The notes under the pieces: generated by a model
The model's input: the letters and a program-made list of their open reading frames with translations, nothing else
Databases searched by the model: none
Told to the model about the DNA's origin: nothing
Translations under genes and position numbers: made by a program
Part shown: in pieces, positions 8,955-17,858 of the stretch
How positions within the stretch are numbered: the first letter of the stretch is position 1
Layout of the letters: the number at the start of each line of letters is the position of its first letter
Source: Alphaproteobacteria bacterium
GTDB taxonomy: Bacteria; Pseudomonadota; Alphaproteobacteria; Caulobacterales; Aquidulcibacteraceae
NCBI GenBank assembly: GCA_018969015.1
Contig: JAGWZE010000010.1
Location: 34,813-98,812 of the forward strand
Length of the DNA: 64,000 bases
Direction of reading: 5' to 3'

Positions 8955-10517
8955 TCAGGCGCGGCGCGGTTTGGACCACAGGCCAAGCCAGCGATCCGTC
9001 AGCGCATTCACGTAGAGGCCGTTGGCGAGGTGGACGCGCAGGCCGGCGGCGGCCGGGTGGTAGGCCCAGTTCGGGAACGTGGCCTGCGCGATGGCGACGA
9101 GGCCGAAGCTCACGATCGCCAGGGCGAGCAGCGCCCATTCGAGCGGGCCCGGCGCCGGCGCCGCGGGCAGCACGCCGGCATAGAGCGCCTGGGCGCCCGC
9201 CTGCAGCGCGAAGTAGGCGATCGTGGCCGCCGCGGCGTAGCCCGCGGTGATGGCCGTGAGCGCCTTCGGCGCGGTATCGGCGAAGCCCTGCGCGAAGAGG
9301 TAGGCGACGCCCAGCACCAGGATCGCGCCGAGCGCGAGGGCCTGCGGCGACTTCGCATCGGCGCCGAAGATCGCGCTGTAGCCGATCGACATCGCGGCGT
9401 AGATCGCGAGCGCCATGACGAAGGCGCGCACCACCGCGCCCCACCCCGGCGTCGCGACCGGGCCCGGGCGACGGATCGCGGCCACCTGCTCGACCGCCGT
9501 GCCCGAGCTCAGGAACGCGTGCGCCTTGTAGAGCGAGTGCGCCACGATGTGCAGCAGCGCGAGCGGGAAGAGCGCCAGGCCGCACTGGAAGATCATGAAG
9601 CCCATCTGCGCGACGGTGGACCACGCGAGAGAGGTCTTCACCGCCGGCTGGCTCAGCATCACGAGGCCGCCGAACAGCGCGGTGAAACCGCCGATGAAGA
9701 CGAGGACGGCGAGCGTCGGCGGCGAGAGCAGCAGCACGTCGGCGAAGCGGATGAGCAGGAAGCCGCCCGCGTTGATCAGGCCGGCGTGCAGCATCGCCGA
9801 GACGGGCGTCGGCGCTTCCATCACTTCGGTGAGCCAGCCGTGCGTCGGGAACTGCGCCGACTTGAACACCGCCGCGAGCGCGATCAGGCCGGTGGCCCAA
9901 AGCGCCGGAGCCGGAGCATTTCCGGCGCGGGCGGCGTCGAGGATCGTCGCGATGTCGGTGGTCTGATAGGCCGTGTGCAGCAGCCAGGCCGCGCCGAGCA
10001 GCGCTGCATCGCCGATCCGCGCCACGACGAACTTCTTCTGCGCCGCGCGCTGCGCGCCGGCCCGCTCGGAGAAGAACAGCAGAAGCTGGTGGAGGAAGAG
10101 GCTCGTCGCGATCCAGGCGATCGCGAGCTGCACGAGGTTACCCGCCGTGACGAGCGAAATGACGGCGGCGAGCGTGAGGCTCATCCAGCCGAGGAACGCG
10201 CCCTGGCGCTCGGTCCCGTCGAGATAGGTGCGGCTGAAGCGGAGCACGATCGCCCCGACCGCCGCGATCAGGATCAGGAGCGTGACGCTGACGAGGTCGA
10301 ACCGCAGGGAGAAACCGGAGGCCAGCGCGAGGGTCGTCGGGCCGCTCTGTGCGAGCGCGACGCCGGCAAGGATCGCCGGCGCGATCGACAGCGCGCCGAG
10401 ACCGGCAATCAGGCCGGCCGTGGCCGGGCGCTTGCCGGGTTGGAGGAACCCAAGAAGGGCGGCGAGGACGAACAGGCTGGGCGCGAGAGCCCCAACCCAG
10501 ACGGGCACTTCAGGCAT
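8955..10517 (-). CDS. dabB: DabB, NuoL/MrpA-like membrane subunit of the DAB carbon pump
   Basis: A 520-residue polytopic protein with about 14 predicted helices and the proton-conducting NuoL/NuoM-type fold. Recognisable signatures include QFPTHGWLTEVMEAPTPVSAMLHAG, the antiporter-type segment with its conserved charged residues. With DabA it is thought to couple cation flow to one-way CO2 hydration. The ATG at 10517 has GGAGG upstream. The gene leads the dabBA operon, and a TetR gene lies 182 bp upstream on the same strand. It could be taken for a respiratory complex I subunit, but no other nuo genes are near and dabA follows. Confidence 0.92.
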   Translation of the reverse strand: MPEVPVWVGALAPSLFVLAALLGFLQPGKRPATAGLIAGLGALSIAPAILAGVALAQSGPTTLALASGFSLRFDLVSVTLLILIAAVGAIVLRFSRTYLDGTERQGAFLGWMSLTLAAVISLVTAGNLVQLAIAWIATSLFLHQLLLFFSERAGAQRAAQKKFVVARIGDAALLGAAWLLHTAYQTTDIATILDAARAGNAPAPALWATGLIALAAVFKSAQFPTHGWLTEVMEAPTPVSAMLHAGLINAGGFLLIRFADVLLLSPPTLAVLVFIGGFTALFGGLVMLSQPAVKTSLAWSTVAQMGFMIFQCGLALFPLALLHIVAHSLYKAHAFLSSGTAVEQVAAIRRPGPVATPGWGAVVRAFVMALAIYAAMSIGYSAIFGADAKSPQALALGAILVLGVAYLFAQGFADTAPKALTAITAGYAAAATIAYFALQAGAQALYAGVLPAAPAPGPLEWALLALAIVSFGLVAIAQATFPNWAYHPAAAGLRVHLANGLYVNALTDRWLGLWSKPRRA

Positions 10518-10570
10518 GCGAACCTCCGCAACGGATGTGCCGCATGTCTACGGGCGCCCGCGCCCTTAGA

Positions 10571-10592
10571 ATAATTCAAATATTTGATTCAA
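10571..10592. promoter_or_regulatory. AT-rich palindromic promoter region of dabBA
   Basis: Upstream of dabB lies an AT island with the perfect palindrome TCAAATATTTGA (10576-10587) and an adjoining TTGATTCAA. In this GC-rich context it stands out as the probable promoter/operator. Reading toward dabB, TTGAAT could serve as a -35 element. The binding protein is unknown; the motif does not match the GTACCG operator of the adjacent TetR gene. Confidence 0.45.
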
Positions 10593-10699
10593 CCGTTCGC
10601 ACAAACAGAACGAAAAGGTCGTTTTGACCGCCGATTGGTTGAAGGCGCGAAGGATCGTTCGCCTGTCGGCGCATCAGGCCGCCCCTCGTGCTCTGGCGG

Positions 10700-11365
10700 T
10701 CAGCGTCCGCGGGCCGCCGACTTGGCGGGAAACAGCGCGAGCAGGCGATCCACGGCGCGATCGGCGTCGCGCACGATCTGCTCGTCGTCCGGGATCGGCT
10801 CGATGCCCAGCGAGACGCAATGCACGCGATGGCCGCGCAGGAGCCCCATGAACACGTCGTGGAAGTCGCGCACGTCGTCATAGGCGACGATCCGCGCCTT
10901 CGCGAGCGCCGGGGCGATGCGGTCCATCAGCACGCAGGTGCGGCCGCAAGAGTACTCGTCGAACACGCGCGCGACTTCGGGCATGCGGTCCGCGACGTGC
11001 ATCACCATGCGGAAAACCGCGATTCCTTCGGGCTTCAGGAACATGCGGAGCGATTCACGCGCGAGTTCGCGCAACGCCACCAGCGGATCGGCGATCTCGC
11101 CGCGCTCCATCGCCTCGAGCGCCGCCGGCTGGCGCCGCGCGCCCCAGGCGAGCAGTGCGTAGAACAGCCCCTCCTTGGAGTCGAAGCGGTTGTAGAGCGT
11201 CTCTTTCGAGATGCGCGCGCGGGCCGCGACATCCGCCATCGTCGCGCCGTCGAGGCCCTTCTCGACGAACACGTCGAACGCGGCGGAGAGGATCATTTCG
11301 TTGCGCGGGTCGGACAGCGGGGCGAGCCATTCGGGCCGATTGTCGAGCATGGGGCGGGGCGTCAT
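10700..11365 (-). CDS. TetR/AcrR family transcriptional regulator
   Basis: 221 residues. The N-terminal helix-turn-helix spans about 20-70 with MADVAARARISKETLYNRF, the recognition helix pattern of TetR proteins. The C-terminal ligand-binding domain is divergent. The ATG at 11365 has GGAGG upstream. A tandem GTACCG-type palindrome directly upstream is a likely autoregulatory operator. It is followed by dabBA on the same strand after 182 bp, so control of carbon uptake is possible but unproven. A start at 11350 is an alternative. Confidence 0.88.
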   Translation of the reverse strand: MTPRPMLDNRPEWLAPLSDPRNEMILSAAFDVFVEKGLDGATMADVAARARISKETLYNRFDSKEGLFYALLAWGARRQPAALEAMERGEIADPLVALRELARESLRMFLKPEGIAVFRMVMHVADRMPEVARVFDEYSCGRTCVLMDRIAPALAKARIVAYDDVRDFHDVFMGLLRGHRVHCVSLGIEPIPDDEQIVRDADRAVDRLLALFPAKSAARGR

Positions 11366-11408
11366 CGGGGCCTCCTCGGAGGCGGCGTTTGCGCCCGCCT
11401 CACGTACC

Positions 11409-11441
11409 GTACCGTTCGGTACTTTCAGTACCGGGCGGTAC
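11409..11441. promoter_or_regulatory. Tandem TetR-type operator
   Basis: Two 14-bp palindromes, GTACCGTTCGGTAC (11409-11422) and GTACCGGGCGGTAC (11428-11441), with centres 19 bp apart, plus a partial GTACCG at 11404. They sit about 45-75 bp upstream of the TetR start codon. The TACCG-N2-CGGTA form is common for TetR operators, so autoregulation is likely. Confidence 0.75.
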
Positions 11442-11493
11442 GGGCGCCGTCAAGAGGCGGCCCCGGCGTTGCCCCCGCACGGTCTGGCCGGCG

Positions 11494-13392
11494 CTAGAAC
11501 GCCTCCCAGCCATCCTCGTCCTGGCGCGGCGCGACCTTCACCGCCGCGCCGCCGCGGCCGATCGTCTTGAGCGCGGGCGCCTTGGCCGGCGGACGCGCCG
11601 GCGGCTTCGGCGCCGCCGCGCGCGCCATGCCCAGATCGAACGCGGAGAGCGAGCGCTCGAGCGCATCGGCTTCGCGCGCGAGGCCATGGCTCGCGGCCGT
11701 CGACTGCTCGACCATCGCGGCGTTCTGCTGGGTCACCTGGTCCATCTGGTTGATGGCGGCGTTGACCTGCGCCAGCGCGGTCGCCTGCTGTTCCGCCGAC
11801 GCCGCGATCTCCATCACGAGCGTGTCGATCTCCAGCACGCGCGCGACGATGCGATGAAGCGCATCGCCGCTCTGCCCGACGAGGCCGACACCGGCGTCGA
11901 CGTGCCCGGCGCTTTCGGTGATCAGGAGCTTGATCTCCTTGGCGGCGTCGGCGGAGCGCTGCGCCAGCGCGCGCACTTCCTGCGCCACGACGGCGAAGCC
12001 GCGGCCCGCCTCGCCTGCCCGCGCGGCTTCGACGCCGGCATTGAGCGCGAGGAGGTTCGTCTGGAAGGCGATCTCGTCGATGACGCCGATGATCTGCGCG
12101 ATCTTGCGGGCCGAGTTCTCGATCGCGTTCATGGCCTCGACGGCGTCGCGCACGACGACCCCGGAAGATTCCGCCTCGTTGCGCGCCGACTGAACGATGG
12201 TGGACGCGCGTTTGGCGCCGTGCGCCGTCTTACCGATCGTCGCCGTCACTTCATCGAGCGCCGCGGCGGTTTCCTCGAGGCTCGCGGCCTGCTGCTCGGT
12301 CCGGCGGGAGAGATCGTCGGCCGCCGCGCTGATCTCCGTGGAGCCCGTGCGGATCACCGTGGCGTTCTCGAGAATCTGGCGCATCGGCTCGCGCAGTTTG
12401 GCCGTGGCGGCGTTGAAATCGGCCCGCAGGCTTTCATAGGCGGCCGGGAACGGCTCGCGAATCTCGATCGTGAGATCGCCGTGGGCGAGGCGGTCGAGCG
12501 CATCCCCCAGGGCGCCCACGGCGTGCTGCAGTTCGGCGGCGGCTTCAGCGCGCGCGGCCTCGTTGCTCGCGCGCTCGGCGTCGGCCTCCGCGCGCGCGGC
12601 GTCCTGCTCCGCCCGCAGCCGGATGGTCTCTGCCGCGTTTGCCTTGAAGACGTCGAGGGCGCGGGCAAGTTCGCCGAACTCGTCCTTTCGATCCGCGCCT
12701 TCGACCGGCGCCGCCAGATCACCATTGGCGAGGCGCGTGATCGTCGACGTCACGTGGGAGACAGGCCGGCCGAGGATCCGCTGCAGCGCGACCGCCAGGA
12801 CGAGGCCGACGACCAGCGCAAGCCCTATGGCGATCGAGGCATAGAACACCGTTTCCTTGGCGGTGCGCGACATCTGCGCGCCGATCTCGTCCTGACGCGC
12901 CCGAAGCGCGTCGTTCAGCACCTTGATGCGCGCAACCATGTCCTTCGCGACGGCGTTGCGCGGCGCCTCGCCGTCGCGCGGCGCGGCCATCGCCGCTTCG
13001 ACATATCTGTCGAACGCCGCGCTGAGCGCGAGAATGTCCTTGGCGATCGCCGCATCGGTCACGAAGCGGCTCGCAGCGGCGAGGTCCTTCTTTGCGAGGA
13101 CGTGATTTTCGCCCAGCGTGGCGATGGCCTCGCGGGCCTTTTCGCTGTTTCCGGCCTCGGTATGTCGGAGGTAGTCGCGCGCGGCGATCCGCATGGTCGA
13201 CATTTCGAGATTGGCTTCGCCGATCGACGACTTGGCCGACACCGACGCGCGGTAGGCGTCGGTCAGGCGTTGGACGGACGACATCTGCAGCAGGACGAAG
13301 CCGAGCGACACCAACGTCAAAAGGACAAGGCCGCCCAAGGCGATCCGAAGCTTCGTCGAAAACCGTGCGTTCTCGGCGTACCACTTCAGCAT
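11494..13392 (-). CDS. Methyl-accepting chemotaxis protein
   Basis: 632 residues from ATG 13392 (a TTG at 13422 in frame is less likely). Two membrane segments, about 17-37 and 178-200, bracket a periplasmic four-helix-type sensor domain. HAMP follows, then a second HAMP-like stretch, then the signalling domain with hairpin tip [21 protein letters not shown]. The tip has Gly-Val in place of the usual Ala-Val. The protein ends GWEAF, resembling the C-terminal CheR/CheB-tethering pentapeptide (NWETF class). It senses an unknown ligand and would signal to CheA/CheW, which are not in this window. Confidence 0.93.
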   Translation of the reverse strand: MLKWYAENARFSTKLRIALGGLVLLTLVSLGFVLLQMSSVQRLTDAYRASVSAKSSIGEANLEMSTMRIAARDYLRHTEAGNSEKAREAIATLGENHVLAKKDLAAASRFVTDAAIAKDILALSAAFDRYVEAAMAAPRDGEAPRNAVAKDMVARIKVLNDALRARQDEIGAQMSRTAKETVFYASIAIGLALVVGLVLAVALQRILGRPVSHVTSTITRLANGDLAAPVEGADRKDEFGELARALDVFKANAAETIRLRAEQDAARAEADAERASNEAARAEAAAELQHAVGALGDALDRLAHGDLTIEIREPFPAAYESLRADFNAATAKLREPMRQILENATVIRTGSTEISAAADDLSRRTEQQAASLEETAAALDEVTATIGKTAHGAKRASTIVQSARNEAESSGVVVRDAVEAMNAIENSARKIAQIIGVIDEIAFQTNLLALNAGVEAARAGEAGRGFAVVAQEVRALAQRSADAAKEIKLLITESAGHVDAGVGLVGQSGDALHRIVARVLEIDTLVMEIAASAEQQATALAQVNAAINQMDQVTQQNAAMVEQSTAASHGLAREADALERSLSAFDLGMARAAAPKPPARPPAKAPALKTIGRGGAAVKVAPRQDEDGWEAF

Positions 13393-13534
13393 GATGCGAT
13401 CCCCAACGACCAGCTCGGTCAAGCCTAAGCAGCTTGGGGGTCACTGCGTTTACCATGTGTGAAATCCAGCATGGCGCTACGTCACATTTTCTTGAGTATC
13501 CGCCATAAGCTATCCGCAGGACGGCCGACGGCCG

Positions 13535-14188
13535 CTACGCGGTCATTCCGCGGGCGAGGTCTTCCAAGGTCGCGGCCATCGCGGTCTCGAAGTCGATCCG
13601 CATGAACGCCAGCGAGGCGTCCGCGGCCAGAATGTCCTCGACCGCGGCCGGCGGACGGCTCATCGGCCCGAGCCCGATCGCGAGCGCGTGCGCGCGCAGG
13701 AACCACGTCGCGCCGAAGCCCGGGCGGGCGTCGATCGCCGCCTCCACGGCGCGGCCGATCCGGCCAAGACCGTCGCGCAGGAAGACCTTGAACGCCCGCA
13801 GCGCCTCGGCCGGCGCATTCGGTTCGAGGCGGCCGTGCAGAAGCTCCAGAAGCTTGAGAAGCACCGGCGCCCGCGCCAGGGAGCGCCCCACGAGCCGCGC
13901 GGCCGCACGCTTCGGCTCTCCCCGCAGGCGGGCCATGCCCGCCTCGATCTCGTCGAACCAGAGACCGAGATCCTCCTGCAACAGCGCGAGGAACAGCTCT
14001 TCCTTGGTGGAGAAGTAGAGATACGCCGCCCCTTTCGAGACGCCGGCCGCCTCGGCGACGTCCGCCATCGTAATGGCGTCATAGGGGCGATCGGCAATCG
14101 CGGCGCGCGCACATGCCACGAGCGCCGCGCGGCGCAGCGCGCGGTCTTCTTCGGTGCGGGCGCGGCGCTTGCCGTGGGGCAGCATCAT
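13535..14188 (-). CDS. TetR family regulator co-transcribed with an SDR
   Basis: 217 residues with a TetR helix-turn-helix (about 35-75: ITMADVAEAAGVSKGAAYLYF). The start ATG overlaps the stop of the SDR gene by 4 nt (ATGA), so the two are translationally coupled. The large palindrome at 15046-15086 upstream of the SDR is its probable operator. It therefore likely represses its own operon and possibly the divergent Yellow-like gene. Confidence 0.9.
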   Translation of the reverse strand: MMLPHGKRRARTEEDRALRRAALVACARAAIADRPYDAITMADVAEAAGVSKGAAYLYFSTKEELFLALLQEDLGLWFDEIEAGMARLRGEPKRAAARLVGRSLARAPVLLKLLELLHGRLEPNAPAEALRAFKVFLRDGLGRIGRAVEAAIDARPGFGATWFLRAHALAIGLGPMSRPPAAVEDILAADASLAFMRIDFETAMAATLEDLARGMTA

Positions 14189-15030
14189 TCAGGTCCGGGG
14201 GAGGGAAAATTCCCGCGCAGGAATCCATCCCAAGCCGCGTCCGACATCAAGCGGCGTTGCGCGAGCAGGAGATCGGCGGACGGCGTGACGGTGTAGCGCG
14301 CTTTCGGCCGGCCGGCGGCGAGCGCGCGCGCGATCACCTTCGCGACCGCATCCGGCGGGCCGCCGAGCGCGGCGAGCGGACCGCGCTCGTAGACATCGGA
14401 CGTGGCCTGCGCGACGGCGGCGTTGAACGCGGCGTACGGGCCCGGCTGCGGCGGCTCCATGGCGCGCCCCGCGGCCTCGGCGAACCCGGTGCGGATCAAC
14501 CCGGGCTCGATGACGATGACGTCGACCCCGAACCCGCGCACCTCGAACCGCAGCGCATCCGAAAGCGCCTCGAGCGCGTGCTTGCTGGCGTGATAGGCGC
14601 CGCCGCCCGGAAAGGTCAGCTTGCCGCCCATCGACGAGACGTTGACGATCCGGCCGAAGCCCTGCGCGCGCATGCGCGGAAGAACGAGCTGCGCCATGCG
14701 CAGCGCGCCGAACGTGTTGGTCTCGAACTGCCGCCGCACGGCGTCGAGCGACAACGTCTCGAGCGCGCCGGATTGCGAATAGCCCGCATTGTTGACGAGC
14801 ACGCCCACCGCGCCTTCCCGCGCCTCGACGGCGGCGACGGCCTCCTGCATGGAGCGCTCGTCCGTGACGTCGAGCGCGAGCGTCTCGCAGCCGGCCTCGC
14901 GCAGGGCGGAAATCGCCTCCGCGCGCCGCGCCGTCGCATAGACGCGCCACCCCTTGCCGGCGAGACGGCGGGCCGTCGCCGCGCCGATGCCCGAGGAACA
15001 CCCGGTGATGAGGACTGCCTTGGAGACCAT
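14185..15030 (-). CDS. SDR family oxidoreductase
   Basis: 281 residues, classical short-chain dehydrogenase. Cofactor motif TGCSSGIG (9-16), NNAG (about 81-84), catalytic Ser region VSSMGG and YHASK (Tyr/Lys). ARR after the second strand suggests an NADPH preference (inference). The start at 15030 is the one giving a canonical N-terminus; a much longer frame upstream is spurious. First gene of an SDR-TetR operon; substrate unknown. Confidence 0.92.
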   Translation of the reverse strand: MVSKAVLITGCSSGIGAATARRLAGKGWRVYATARRAEAISALREAGCETLALDVTDERSMQEAVAAVEAREGAVGVLVNNAGYSQSGALETLSLDAVRRQFETNTFGALRMAQLVLPRMRAQGFGRIVNVSSMGGKLTFPGGGAYHASKHALEALSDALRFEVRGFGVDVIVIEPGLIRTGFAEAAGRAMEPPQPGPYAAFNAAVAQATSDVYERGPLAALGGPPDAVAKVIARALAAGRPKARYTVTPSADLLLAQRRLMSDAAWDGFLRGNFPSPGPE

Positions 15031-15045
15031 CGTGACGCCCCTTGC

Positions 15046-15086
15046 AAATGACTGTTGGTCGGTTATTAATTGACCAATGGTCATTT
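15046..15086. promoter_or_regulatory. 41-bp double palindrome between SDR-TetR and the divergent gene
   Basis: Outer arms AAATGAC (15046-15052) and GTCATTT (15080-15086), and inner arms TTGGTC (15055-15060) and GACCAA (15072-15077), share one centre at 15066. The element fills the short divergent intergenic region, 16 nt from each start codon. It is therefore placed to control both directions, most likely by binding the TetR protein encoded at 13535-14188. Confidence 0.8.
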
Positions 15087-15102
15087 GTCGAGAGGCCGAA
15101 CG

Positions 15103-16239
15103 ATGCTGAAGCTCCTGCGCATGGGCGCAATCGTGGTGGGTGTGGTGATCGCGGCCGCCGCGGGCGGACTTTATCTGCGGTACGGCGGGGGCGCGCCGTT
15201 TCCGGGCAAGCCGGGCGCGCCGCTCCTGCCGGCCGCGGCGCTCGAGATCGTCGCGAGCCTTCCCGAGCCTCCGGGCAACGTTGCGGTGAGCGCGGACGGG
15301 CGCGTGTTCGTCACCATCCACCCGGAAGCGAAGCCGCAGGACCTGCACGTCGTCGAGCTCGTCGGCGGCAAGGCGGTTCCCTACCCGGACGCCGCCGCGC
15401 AAAATACCCTCTACACCGCGCCGCAGGGCATTCGCATCGACCGCCAGGGGCGGCTGTGGACGATCGACCATGGCGACAACGGCATCGCGCCCGCACGGCT
15501 CGTCGCCATCGATCTCGCCACGGGCAAGGTCGCGCACGACCACACCTTCGATCGCACGATCGCGCCGACGCTCTCCTATCTGCAGGACCTCGTGATCTCG
15601 CCGGACGGGCGCACGATCTACATCGCCGACGTCTCGTTCTTCCGGCAGACGCCCGGCCTCATCGTCTATGACGTGACCTCCAAGGCCGCGCGCCGCGTGC
15701 TCGACACGCATCCCAGCGTCGAACCGCAAGGCTACAAGGTGCGCGTCGGCGACGGCTACATGGAGCGCCTCGGCGGCCTGATCGCCCTCAAGCCCGGGCT
15801 CGATTCGATCGCGCTTTCGATCGGTGGCGGCACGCTCTTTCTTGGCCCGATGTCCGGCGGCGATCTGTGGGCCGTCGACACGGCCTCGCTGCGCGATACG
15901 ACGCTCGCGCCGGACGCGCTCGCGGCACGGGTCCGCAAGATTGCGGAAAAGCCGCTGAGCGACGGCGCCTCCGCCGATGACAAGGGCCGCATCTACCTGA
16001 CCGACGTGGAGAACCACGGCGTCGTGCGCGTGACGCCGGGCGGCGGCCGCGAAACGCTCGTCAACGATCCGCGGATCAGATGGGCCGACGGGCTCTCGTT
16101 CGGGCCGGACGGGTGGCTGTACGTGTCCGACAGCGCGATTCCCTGGATCGCCCTGCGCTCGCGCGCAGACGTCGCGGCCGCGGGCCCGTACTTCGTCTGG
16201 CGGTTCAAGCCCGGCGCGACGGCGCCGGCCGGACAATAG
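15103..16239 (+). CDS. Yellow/major-royal-jelly-like (SMP-30-type propeller) secreted protein
   Basis: 378 residues from ATG 15103; an earlier in-frame TTG at 15070 lies inside the operator and is rejected. An N-terminal hydrophobic segment (about 8-28) suggests a membrane anchor or signal peptide. The remainder is a beta-propeller with repeating segments such as GLWTIDHGDNG-like, LVISPDGRTIYIADV, DDKGRIYLTDVENHGVV and WADGLSFGPDGWLYVSDS. It resembles the MRJP/Yellow family often annotated as L-dopachrome tautomerase-related. The enzyme activity of bacterial members is not established. It is expressed divergently from SDR-TetR, probably under the same regulator. Confidence 0.85.
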   Translation: MLKLLRMGAIVVGVVIAAAAGGLYLRYGGGAPFPGKPGAPLLPAAALEIVASLPEPPGNVAVSADGRVFVTIHPEAKPQDLHVVELVGGKAVPYPDAAAQNTLYTAPQGIRIDRQGRLWTIDHGDNGIAPARLVAIDLATGKVAHDHTFDRTIAPTLSYLQDLVISPDGRTIYIADVSFFRQTPGLIVYDVTSKAARRVLDTHPSVEPQGYKVRVGDGYMERLGGLIALKPGLDSIALSIGGGTLFLGPMSGGDLWAVDTASLRDTTLAPDALAARVRKIAEKPLSDGASADDKGRIYLTDVENHGVVRVTPGGGRETLVNDPRIRWADGLSFGPDGWLYVSDSAIPWIALRSRADVAAAGPYFVWRFKPGATAPAGQ

Positions 16240-16242
16240 GCT

Positions 16243-17076
16243 TCAGGACTTGGGGCGCTCCGCGCCGAGCTGGGCCGCGTAGCCCGACGCCACGAGCTGC
16301 GCCATCATATCGAACAGGCGCTCGGGATCGGCGCGCCGCAGCCGCGCCGCTTCCGCCTCCCCGCCTTCGGCGAGGATCAGTTCGCGGGCGCCGGTGCGGA
16401 TCGCCTCGACGATGCGCGCGGCGGCGTCTTCGGGCGCCATGCCCTGGTCGATCGCGGCGTCGCTGAAGCCACGCGCCGTCGCGTCGGCGCCGAGCGCGTT
16501 CTTCGAGACGTTCGTGCGCACCGAGCCCGGCGCGACGACGAGCACCTTCAGCCCCAGCGGCTCGGTTTCGGCGCGCACGCTGTCGCTGTAGCCGATGAGG
16601 CCGTGCTTGGCGGCGCTGTAGGCGCTCCGCAGCGGCGAGCCGACGATCCCCGCCACGCTCGAGATCGACACGATGTGCCCGCGGCGCGCCGCCGCCATGC
16701 GCGGCAGGACCGCCTGCGTGAGCGCGATCGGCGCCAGAAGATCGACGGCGATCACCTTCTCGTACACCGCAAACACCGTTTCGACGGCGAGCGAGCGCTG
16801 CGAGATGCCGGCATTGTTGACGAGGCACAGCGTTGCGCCGCGCGCGCCGGCCCAGGCGAACGCGGTGTCGGCGTGACCAGGGATCGCGGCGTGATCCGTC
16901 GCTTCGAACGGCAGCACGAGCGCCTCCCGCGAGAGCGTGCGCGCGACGTCGGCCAGCGCCTGCTCGTTGCGGCCGGAGAGGATGAGATGCGCGCCGGCGC
17001 GATCCAGCGCCGCGGCAAGCGCGGCGCCGATCCCCGAAGAGGCGCCCGTGATCCACCAGGCCTGGGTCTCGAACAT
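16243..17076 (-). CDS. SDR family oxidoreductase
   Basis: 277 residues. TGASSGIG at 10-17, NNAG around 90, SSVAG and YSAAK as the Ser/Tyr/Lys active site. NGR-type residues after the second beta strand (SGRNEQ) fit NADP use. Last gene of the five-gene minus-strand run that starts with D-cysteine desulfhydrase; the gap to the nitroreductase upstream is 64 nt. It converges on the Yellow-like gene with only 3 nt between stop codons. Substrate unknown. Confidence 0.9.
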   Translation of the reverse strand: MFETQAWWITGASSGIGAALAAALDRAGAHLILSGRNEQALADVARTLSREALVLPFEATDHAAIPGHADTAFAWAGARGATLCLVNNAGISQRSLAVETVFAVYEKVIAVDLLAPIALTQAVLPRMAAARRGHIVSISSVAGIVGSPLRSAYSAAKHGLIGYSDSVRAETEPLGLKVLVVAPGSVRTNVSKNALGADATARGFSDAAIDQGMAPEDAAARIVEAIRTGARELILAEGGEAEAARLRRADPERLFDMMAQLVASGYAAQLGAERPKS

Positions 17077-17140
17077 GTGCGCCTCCTGCTTTTCGTAGTT
17101 GTCGAAACGACCCGTATCTCACGCCGCGCGCGGCGGCGGC

Positions 17141-17821
17141 CTAGGCGTCGTCGAAGCCGACGAACACGGCGGCTTCGTCCACCGATTTGCGCCGTGAGAC
17201 GACGGCGTTGGCGGGGAAGCTGTCGTCCGGATAGCCCATGGCGACGCAGATCATGATCACCTGATCGTCCGGAATGCCCGCATGCTCGCGCACGACCGGC
17301 GACTGCATGATCCCCTGGCTGTTGATCACGCAGCCAAGGCCCCGCGACCAGGCGGCGTTGACGAGCGCGTTCGTCACGGCGCCGCAATCGAACGCGGCGA
17401 TGTCGCCGCCCTGCAGCACGCGATCATAGGTGACGACGATCGACACCGGCGCGTCAAACTGGCGGAAGCCGCGCAGCACCCAGTCCTTGCGCTTCACCTG
17501 GTCCTCGCGCGCGATGTCCATCGCCGCGAACAGCTGCTTGGCGATCTCGATCTGCCGTTCGCGATGCACGCCTTCATAGGCGCCGTGCGACCGAAACTCG
17601 CGCGAATCCGGCACGCCGGCGAGATTGCGCTCCACATTGCCGGCACGAATCCGATCGAGCGGCGCGCCGGTGAGGACGTAGAAGTTCCAGGGCTGCGTGT
17701 TGAGCGAGGAGGGCGCGCGCATCGCCAGATGCAGCACTTCGCGGATCACCGCGGGGGGAACGGGGTCTTTCTTGAAGCCGCGAATGCTGCGCCGGCCGAG
17801 AACGACTTCGTCATAGGTCAT
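17141..17821 (-). CDS. Nitroreductase family FMN oxidoreductase
   Basis: 226 residues from ATG 17821. FMN-binding RRSIRGF (about 9-15), the core RAPSSLNTQPWNFYVLTG, and the second flavin segment CGAVTNALVNAAWSRGLG are typical of NfsA/NfnB-like nitroreductases. These reduce nitroaromatics, quinones or enones with NAD(P)H as soluble dimers. The upstream extension of the frame to 17971 overlaps the neighbouring SDR and is rejected. Part of the DcyD-racemase-SDR operon. Confidence 0.92.
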   Translation of the reverse strand: MTYDEVVLGRRSIRGFKKDPVPPAVIREVLHLAMRAPSSLNTQPWNFYVLTGAPLDRIRAGNVERNLAGVPDSREFRSHGAYEGVHRERQIEIAKQLFAAMDIAREDQVKRKDWVLRGFRQFDAPVSIVVTYDRVLQGGDIAAFDCGAVTNALVNAAWSRGLGCVINSQGIMQSPVVREHAGIPDDQVIMICVAMGYPDDSFPANAVVSRRKSVDEAAVFVGFDDA

Positions 17822-17858
17822 GCGCGCCCCTTCCCTAACGTTCGCGCCTGCCGCCGCG

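Noticed and set aside
8955..10517. Respiratory complex I subunit NuoL
   Set aside because: No other nuo genes, shorter than NuoL, and directly followed by dabA.
6423..10574. A 1383-codon open frame on the plus strand across the dabA/dabB region
   Set aside because: It is antisense to two well-supported genes and has a low-complexity Arg/Gly/Ala/Glu-rich translation typical of the opposite strand in GC-rich DNA.
14185..16236. A 683-codon minus-strand frame that includes an SDR at its C-terminal end
   Set aside because: The first 400 residues are antisense to the Yellow-like gene and pass through the operator; only the part from 15030 has family similarity.
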